DNA from: Haematobia irritans
Taxonomy: Eukaryota > Arthropoda > Insecta > Diptera > Muscidae
DNA: 64,000 nt
Assembly: GCF_050003625.1 (NCBI RefSeq)
Contig: NC_134399.1
Coordinates: forward strand, 148,546,473 to 148,610,472
Direction: 5' to 3'
The translations under genes were made by a program, and so were the position numbers. Shown here piece by piece: positions 57,285-64,000 of this stretch; the stretch's first letter is position 1, and every line of letters starts with the position of its first letter. The notes beneath the pieces are model-generated. The model searched no databases, was not told where the DNA came from, and was given only the letters and a program-made list of their open reading frames with translations.

Positions 57285-59308
57285 TATACCCTCCACCATA
57301 CACGCAAAGAAAAAAAAAACGTTTGGAAAACGTGTACCGAAAAGGTTTTTCTTTTGTTAGAGTTTTTTGAATTGCTTCAAAAAGTATACACTTTTATCAC
57401 CAAAAAAATTGTTACAAAATTTTTTATTTTTTCAATAAAAAAAGTTATTTTTGAACCAACAACACAGTCCATAACGTTTATATCAAACACTGTTCTTTTC
57501 TGACTTTAGGTCTTTAATAAGACACATTTTACAGTTCATAGTAAAAATTTAATATAGTAGAATGTAATGTTGAAAATTTTTTCGGAATTCCCGACCATAT
57601 CTGGAATATATGTAAAAAAAAAAACTTTGGTCGAAGCAGGGATCGAACCCACGACCCTTGGCATGCACGTCGGACGTAGCAACCACTGCTCCACGATGCC
57701 CAACTAAATGTAATTTTCTATTAAATAAACTTTGTTTAATCGGCTCGTGGGCGCCGCAAGCTATGCTATATAAATATAACTTATATGGGTAATTGTCTAT
57801 TGATGACAATAACGGCTACATAGCTCAGTGGATAGTGCGTTGGCTTACAAATTGCAGGGTCCGCGGTTCAATTCTCCGTCCAGGCGAAAGGTAAAAAAAA
57901 ATAAATTTATAAAATCGTATAATTTCTTCTACATTGTTTGTATTACAGAAAAAGGTGCTAATAACTAAAAAACTTCGTGGAAGTGAGACAGATGTGAGGG
58001 AAAATGCAATTAGCTAGAAAAAAAATTGTTTTTACATCCTGGAAAAGAATAAAAAGTATATAATTTTCTTCCAAATACACTTCCTTTCTACGAAAAGCAA
58101 ATGAGAAACGAACTTTGTTTGTCTAAAATTTCGTTTGGGAGGAAAGAATTATTTTTTTGCGTGTAGGATGGGGGGTATATTAACTTTGTCATTCCGAAAT
58201 ATTGCTCTAAGATCCCATAAAGTATATATATTCTGGGTCGTGGTGAAATTCTGAGTCGATCTGAGCATGTCCGTCGTCCGTCCGTCTGTTGAAATCACGC
58301 CAACTTCCGAACGAAACAATCTATCGCCTTGAAACTTGGCACAAGTAGTTGTTCTTGATGTAGGTCGGATGGTATTGCAAATGGGCCATATCGGCCTCTA
58401 AGAGAAGCAAATTTCCGATCCGGCTGAAATTTCGGTCCATAATTATATATAGCCCCCATATAAAACGTTCTCCAGATTTGACCTCCGGAGCCTCTTGGAG
58501 GAGCAAAATTCATCCGATCCGGTTGAAATGTGGAACGTGGTGTTTGTATATGGTCTCTAACATCCATGCAAAAATTGGTCCACATACGTTCATAATTATA
58601 TATAGCCTCCATATAAACCGATCCCCAGATTTGGCTTGCGGAGCCTATAAGAGAAGCAAATTTCATCCGATCCGGTTGAAATTTGGAACATGGTGTTAGT
58701 ATATCGTCTCTAACAACCGTGCCAGAATTGGTCCATACCGGTCCATAATTATATATAGCCTCCATATAAAACGTTCTCCAGATTTGACCTCCGGAGCCTC
58801 TTGGAGGAGTAAAATTCATCCGATTCGGTTAAAATTTGGAGCGTGGTGTTAGTATATGGCCGCTAACAACCATTCCAAAATTGGTTCATATTGCTCTATA
58901 GTTATATATAGCCGATCCCCAATCACACAAAAATTGGTCCATATCGGTTCATAATCATGGTTGCCACTCGAGCTAAAAATTTTCCAAAATTTTATTTCTA
59001 TAGAAAATTTTGTGAAAATTTTATTTCTATAGAAAATTTTGTCAAAATTTTATTTCTATAGAAAATTTTGTCAAAATTTTATTTCTATAGAAAATTTTGT
59101 TAAAATTTTATTTTTATAGAAATTTTTTTAAAATTTCATTTCTATAGAAAATTTTGTTAAAACTTCATTTCTATAGAAAATTTTGTCAAAACTTTATTTC
59201 TATAGAAAATTTTGTCAAAATTTTATGTTATTTCTATAGAAAATTTTGTTAAAATTTTATTTCTATAGAAAATTTTGTCAAACTGAATTATATACGTATT
59301 TATTTTCC
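57285..59308 (-). mobile_element. Family E INE, hairpin split by element F
   Basis: TACCCTCCACCA|TA..TA|GGATGGGGGGTAT shows the insertion in the hairpin loop. It continues with GTCCGTCGTCCGTCCGTCTG, about four units, ATGGTTGCCACTCGAGC, the 29-bp array (58980-59285) and the beginning of the 5' module. It is cut at about 59308. Confidence 0.8.
57301..58163. mobile_element. TA-target element, family F, 863 bp
   Basis: Ends CACGCAAAGAAAAAA and CACGCAAAAAAATAATTC, inverted, flanked by TA. The interior parallels 10440-11270: two opposed tRNA-like segments (57629-57701 reverse, with GGGTTCGATCCC; 57814-57886 forward, with GCGGTTCAATTCTCCG) and the intron-like GAAAG|GTAAAA..TTGTATTACAG|AAAAAGGTGC. 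Terminal sequence differs from the copy at 9493, so F is a set of related elements. Confidence 0.75.
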
Positions 59309-60206
59309 CACAAATATAGGGAATAGGGTTTGTTTAGGGTATCTCATATAGCCCTCAACTCTAGATTATTGCCAACATGGTTTTATTTTTGAGCTTATCA
59401 ATTGCACTTGCTTCATGGACAAAGGACAAATTACAAGCATAAGCTCTTTCAATTTATATAGCTAAGCACCTTAATATTCATGCGTATGTACATATTTGCG
59501 TATCATACATTTTTATTATCCTTCATATGGGGTACTGTTGGTGTTTCGTCTGTGTACATACGGGGGGAGCGTATACGTATTTATTTTCCCTTTTATTATT
59601 CTTCACATACACACAGCCTCACAAACGAGTGCACAGACACATTCCCATTCAAGTGAGAAAAGTAAACAAAAACATTTGAAAAACACATGAACATCTCTTT
59701 AAGCAGAAATTATTTATAAGAGGTAAGCACGGAGCACTTACATACAAACAAGTGCTCCTGAGTGTGTGTGTGCCATAATTGGCCTCATAGCTGAAGTGAA
59801 AGTAACATCTGCTCCAGGGGAAATTATGAAGTGAAGTGGCTATGCTCTATTGCAACAACCTTTCGGTTTGCTTTTGTTTATGTTTTTTTCACATTTCCAT
59901 GAAGGAGTGAATGAATCCTTAAAACGAATACTCTGCCTTATGTTTAAACCTTTGAGTGATTTGTTTTTTTGCAAGTAAAACACAAGTGAAATAATATGTG
60001 CGCAAAAGAAAAGTGTGTATACATGAATAAGTGAATTATTTATTTACATACTAAGGCTAAAATTTCGCTGAACTGCTCTCATCTGCGGCACAGTGATGTT
60101 TTGGGAAGGTTCTCTGGCTTTGGAGTTATATTAGAGCTTGTGGCCTAGAAAGTGGACCCACCTTACTTCCTGGTGGTTAATTTTAGAAAAGTTTCCTAAA
60201 ATGTAT
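59309..60206. other. Low-repeat stretch, no gene recognised
   Basis: About 900 bp. Contains a GAGCACTTACA..CAAGTGCTC imperfect hairpin at about 59731-59758. The open frame 59496-59690 is short and has no domain. Confidence 0.55.
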
Positions 60207-60208
60207 TA

Positions 60209-61488
60209 AAGGGTGATACGGTCAAAATTTGGTCAAGGAAAAACACGTGTAAATCGGTGAAATCGTTTATTTAAAAAATCAAATTAAATTTCTTTTTCAC
60301 GTTCAATTAGTATAAAATTCAGGAAAAATATTCAGTTAGGCTTTCGCTTTTCCAAATCCGAATTGCCGGGCCTCACGCTTGACACCTGCCATCAGATTTT
60401 GTACAGCCACCTTGTCCACTTTCTTCGCCGCAGAAAGCCAGTTTGCCTTGAACTGCTGCTCGTCCTTAACAGTTTTTTTTGGTCTTCTTTAGGTTCCGCT
60501 TGACAATAGCCCAGTATTTCTCAATTGGGCGGAGCTCTGGCGTGTTGGGAGGGTTCTTGTCCTTGGGAACCACCTGCACGTTGTTGCCGGCGTACCACTC
60601 CATGGCAAGATGCCAAATCCGGCCAAAACAGTACTGAACAACCGTGTTTCTTCAGGAAAGGCAGAAGACGTTTATTCAAACACTCTTTCACGTAAATTTC
60701 TTGGTTGACAGTCCCGGAAGCTATGAAAATGCTGCTTTTCAAGCCACAGGTACAGATGGCTTGCCAAACCAGATATTTCTTTGCGAACTTTGACAGTTTT
60801 ATGTGCTTGAAAATATCTGCTACCTTTCCCCTACCTTTTGTCGTATAAAACTCCTGTCCCGGAAGCTGCTTGTAGTCGGCTTTGACGTAGGTTTCGTCGT
60901 CCATTACCACGCAGTCAAACTTCGTCAGCATAGTCGTGTACAGCCTCCGGGATCGAGCTTTGGCCGTCGTATTTTTTTTGTTTATCATCGCGATTTGGAG
61001 TTACTACCTTCTTGTAAGTCGATAGTCCGGCTCGTTTTTTGGCTCGATGCACGGTTGTAGACGATACACCCAGCTTATTTGAGGCATCTCGGAGAGAGGT
61101 TTCGCTTGAAACTACCGGCAACTCTCTTTGTCGTCTCAGCGGCTTCCGGTTTTCGATTTCCCCCCGATCCAGACTTCCTGGCTGTCGACAAACGTTCCCC
61201 AAACACTTTAATTACATTTGTAACGGTTGATTTGGCAACTTTTAGCGATTTTGCCAGCTTTGCGTGCGAGTAGCTCGGATTTTCGCGATGCGCGAGCAAA
61301 ATTTTGATACGCTGCTCTTCTTGCTTGGACGGCATTTTGACAACTGAAGAGTGACTTCCAAAATCAAAATAGGAGCAACATTCTACACACACACACCTTC
61401 AAAATGAGGGGTGTTCAGGTTTTTTAAATGCAAAATTGAAAGAAATACGTCAAGTTTATATTGACCAAATTTTGACCGTATCACCCTT
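60209..61488 (-). mobile_element. DD37E Tc1/mariner element, 1280 bp
   Basis: Reverse-oriented relative of 53131-54429, with the same AAGGGTGATACGG ends and TA on each side (60207-60208, 61489-61490). About 19 bp shorter, mostly through one 17-bp deletion in the transposase. Confidence 0.95.
60336..61335 (-). pseudogene. DD37E transposase, several frame lesions
   Basis: Starts MPSKQEEQ at 61335. An extra C near 61113 (TTGCCGG against TTGCGG in the other copy) breaks the frame after KRVA. The next frame carries SETSLRDASNKLGVSSTTVH. An A-run indel near 60985 shifts it again. The frame to 60521 holds MDDETYVKADYK and FWPDLASCH. A 17-bp deletion between two CCAT repeats near 60607 then removes the codons after SCH, so the E region (PPNTPELRPIEKYW) is out of frame. 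The lesions differ from those in the copy at 53282. Confidence 0.92.
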
Positions 61489-61490
61489 TA

Positions 61491-62133
61491 GCATAGAAGA
61501 TGCATTTCTCTAATATAAAGTTTTTTCCTTGTCCAAAAGTCGATAAACTTTTCAATGAAGTCGTATTGTCCTTATAATTAAGTGATTTTACTTAAAAATG
61601 GATATCGTAACATGAAAGAAAAAAATGGGCTAAGGTCAACATGACTTTAATAATTCAGAAAAAATCTTTAAATTTAATGAAATTGCCTTTAAATTTGTTT
61701 TATTTTTGCATCTTTCATACAAAGCAAAAAATCGTTCAAATATAGGACATGTTTTTCAAGACTTTAGTTTAAGGACATTTTTTTACTGAAATATATAATT
61801 TTTTACTGAAACGCATAATTTCTACTGGAAGTCGAGTCCTAATTTGGAAAATAAAGTTGTCGTTAACTCGTTTTCAAAAATGCACGATTTTTTCATATTG
61901 GATTTTGCATTTTTTTTCGACAAAATTTAAATGATTTGTACCATTTTATGAATTCTTACTCCGTTTTTAACGCATTTGAAACAAAAAAAGTTAAAATTAC
62001 CCATTAAAAGTATGAAAAAACCAAGTTATAAAAGATTGAATTAAAAGAACTGGGTAGTTAAAATAAAGAACATCATTGGGAGTACATCTTCTGGAAGTGC
62101 TTTTAAAGTTGTGCCTTTGAAAGAACTTCCAAA
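61491..62133. mobile_element. Fused C and A element fragments
   Basis: 61491-61866: family C (CTTGTCCAAAAGTCGATAAA, CAATGAAGTCGTATTGTCC). 61867-62133: family A, forward, from TTTTTTCATATTGGATTTTG to TTGTGCCTTTGAAAGAACTT. The join lies at about 61866 (CGTTTTCAAAAATGC). Confidence 0.55.
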
Positions 62134-62162
62134 GGTATAAAAATTAAGTACTTCATATAGAT

Positions 62163-62420
62163 TTCATAACCTCCCCCTCGTCCAAAATGAATTTCATGAT
62201 AAACGGAGAATTTTAATTTTTTCACCACACTTCAAAACTCGGGAAAACTGGTCGACCTCTCCTAGAAAATATCAAAACATCAGGTATTAAATTCATAACA
62301 TCCCCACGTCCGCATTACCTTTCAAGTAAATCTGAAATTTTTAATTTTTTTCGCTATACTTAGAAAATGGAGATCGACCTCCCCGACCAGATATTGAACA
62401 ATAATGTAGCGGATCACCCA
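62163..62420 (+). repeat. 129-bp tandem repeat, two diverged units
   Basis: TTCATAACCTCCCC at 62163 and TTCATAACATCCCC at 62292. Both continue with GTCC, a T-rich middle and CGACCTC. Confidence 0.55.
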
Positions 62421-62507
62421 TAACATTCTCTGAAACGTAAATCGGAAACGTACACAAACTTTTTCAGTTTTCAAGCCAAAAACCAGCTTGATTTCACGGT
62501 TACTTTT

Positions 62508-64000
62508 TATACCCTCCACCATAGGATGGGGGGTATATTAACTTTGTCATTCCGTTTGTAACACATCGAAATATTGCTCTAAGACCCCATAAAGTATATA
62601 TATTCTGGGTCGTGGTGAAATTCTGAGTCGATCTGAGCATGTCCGTCCGTCCGTCCGTCTGTTGAAATCACGCTAACTTCCGAACGAAAAAAGCTATCGA
62701 CTTGAAACTTGGCACAAGTAGTTGTTATTGATGCAGGTCGGACGGTATTGCAAATGGGCCATATCGGTCCACTTTTACGTATAGCCCACATATAAACGGA
62801 CCCCCAAATTTGCCTTGCGAGGCCTCTAAGAGAACCAAATTTCATCCGATCCGGCTGAAATTTGGTACATGGTGTTAGTATATGGTCTCTAACAACCATG
62901 CAAAAATTGGTCTACATCGGTCCATAATTATATATAGCCCCCGTATAAACCGATCCCCCGATTTGGCTTGCGAGGCCTCTAAGAGAAGCAAATGTCATCC
63001 GATCCGGCTAAAATTTGGTACATGGTGTTAGTATATGATCTCTAACAACCATGCAAAAAGTGGTCCATTTCGGTCCATAATTATATATAGCCCCCATATA
63101 AACCGATCCCCCGATTTGGCTTGCGAGGCCTATAAGAGAAGCAAATTTCATCAGATCCGGCTGAAATTTGGTACATGGTGTTAGTATATGGTCTCTAACC
63201 ACTATGCAAAAATTGGTCGAAATCGGTCCATAATTATATATAGCCCCCATATAAAATGATCCCCAGATTTGTCCTCCGGAGCCCCTTGGAAGAGCAAAAT
63301 TCATCGGATTCGGTTGAAATTTGGTACGTGATGTTAGTATATGGTATCCAACAACCATGCATGAATTGGTTCATATCAGTCCATAATTATATATAGCCCT
63401 CATATAAACCGATCCCAAGATTTGACCTCCGGAGCCCCTTGGAAGAGCAAAATTCACCCAATCCGGTTGAAATTTGGTACGTGGTGTTAGTATATGGTCT
63501 CTAACAACCATTCAAAAATTGGTTCATGCTGGTGTTAATTATATAACCCCCATTTAAACCAATCCCCAGATTTGACCTCCGGAGCTCTTAGAGGACCAAA
63601 ATTCATCGGATCCGGTTAAGATTTGGTACTTGGTGAAATTTTGTACATTGTGCAGTATATGGCCGCTAACAACCATGCCAAAATTGGTCCATATCCGTCT
63701 ATAGTTATATATAGCCGATCCCCAAAAGTAAAAAAAATTTATTTCTATAGAAAATTTTGTCAAAATGTTATTACTATAGAAAATTTTGTCAACATTTTAT
63801 TTCGATAGAAAATTTTGTTTAAATTTTATTTCTATAGAAAATTTTGTCAAAATTTTATTACTATAGAAATTTTTGTCAACATTTTATTTCTATAGAAAAT
63901 TTTGTCAAAATTTTATTTCTATAGAAAATTTTGTCTAACTGAATTATATAGTATTTAATCGACCTTTTTTTGTTTAATATATACTCCGTATGGACTAACT
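62508..64000 (-). mobile_element. Family E INE, cut by window edge
   Basis: Complete hairpin ACCCTCCACCATAGGATGGGGGGTAT (62511-62536) and GTCCGTCCGTCCGTCTG (62641). About seven units in two subtypes follow (AGAGGCCTCGCAAGCC near the 3' end, GGAGCTCCGG-like nearer the 5' end), then the 29-bp array (63735-63935) and the start of the 5' module (ATATACTCCGTATGGACTAA). The 5' terminus is beyond the window. Confidence 0.85.

Overview
The window looks like intergenic or intronic DNA from a large, repeat-rich genome of a higher fly, most likely a muscid such as Stomoxys, Musca or Haematobia. This is inferred from an irritans-type mariner, DINE-1/INE-1-like elements, a tRNA-derived SINE with a CCTAACC tail, AT-rich sequence and short GT-AG introns. 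No complete conserved host protein gene was recognised. Almost all longer open reading frames are translations of tandem arrays or decayed transposase and reverse transcriptase genes.

Four families of non-autonomous elements dominate, here called E, G, H and I. Each has a central tandem array, a 3' block with a GACGGAC-type microsatellite followed by a conserved ATATATACTTTAT-like segment, and a terminal imperfect hairpin (ACCCTCCACCAT..ATGGTGGAGGGTAT and similar). That is the layout of DINE-1/INE-1, the Helentron-associated elements of Drosophila. All four have a repeat period of 153 bp, and E also carries a 29-bp minisatellite in its 5' half. Full-length or nearly full-length E copies lie at 9034-14252, 27253-29110, 35921-38533 and 46058-47742, and another runs off the right edge from 62508.

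Layout by region. 1-9000: a mariner end, two terminal-inverted-repeat elements and a 3.4-kb minisatellite. 9000-17000: an E copy split by a tRNA-containing TA-target element (9493-11274) and a Tc1 element (11713-13371), then a G copy. 17000-24800: low-repeat DNA, a decayed LINE (20090-21690) and a hAT MITE with an 8-bp target duplication. 24800-29100: two G copies and an E copy. 29100-35900: a low-repeat stretch, element C split by a SINE, and an irritans mariner split by another C copy. 35900-47800: E, I, M and H copies nested in one another, including element J (40670-42414), which contains a possible three-exon gene for a small secreted peptide. 47800-64000: SINEs, two DD37E elements with different lesions, an internally deleted mariner, perfect tandem duplications and more E copies.

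There is no operon or pathway. The region records successive transposon insertions, and many insertion orders can be read from TA or longer target duplications. The main leads are the shared 153-bp period of four diverged families, the 29-bp repeat found inside three unrelated elements, and the possible captured, intron-containing gene in element J.
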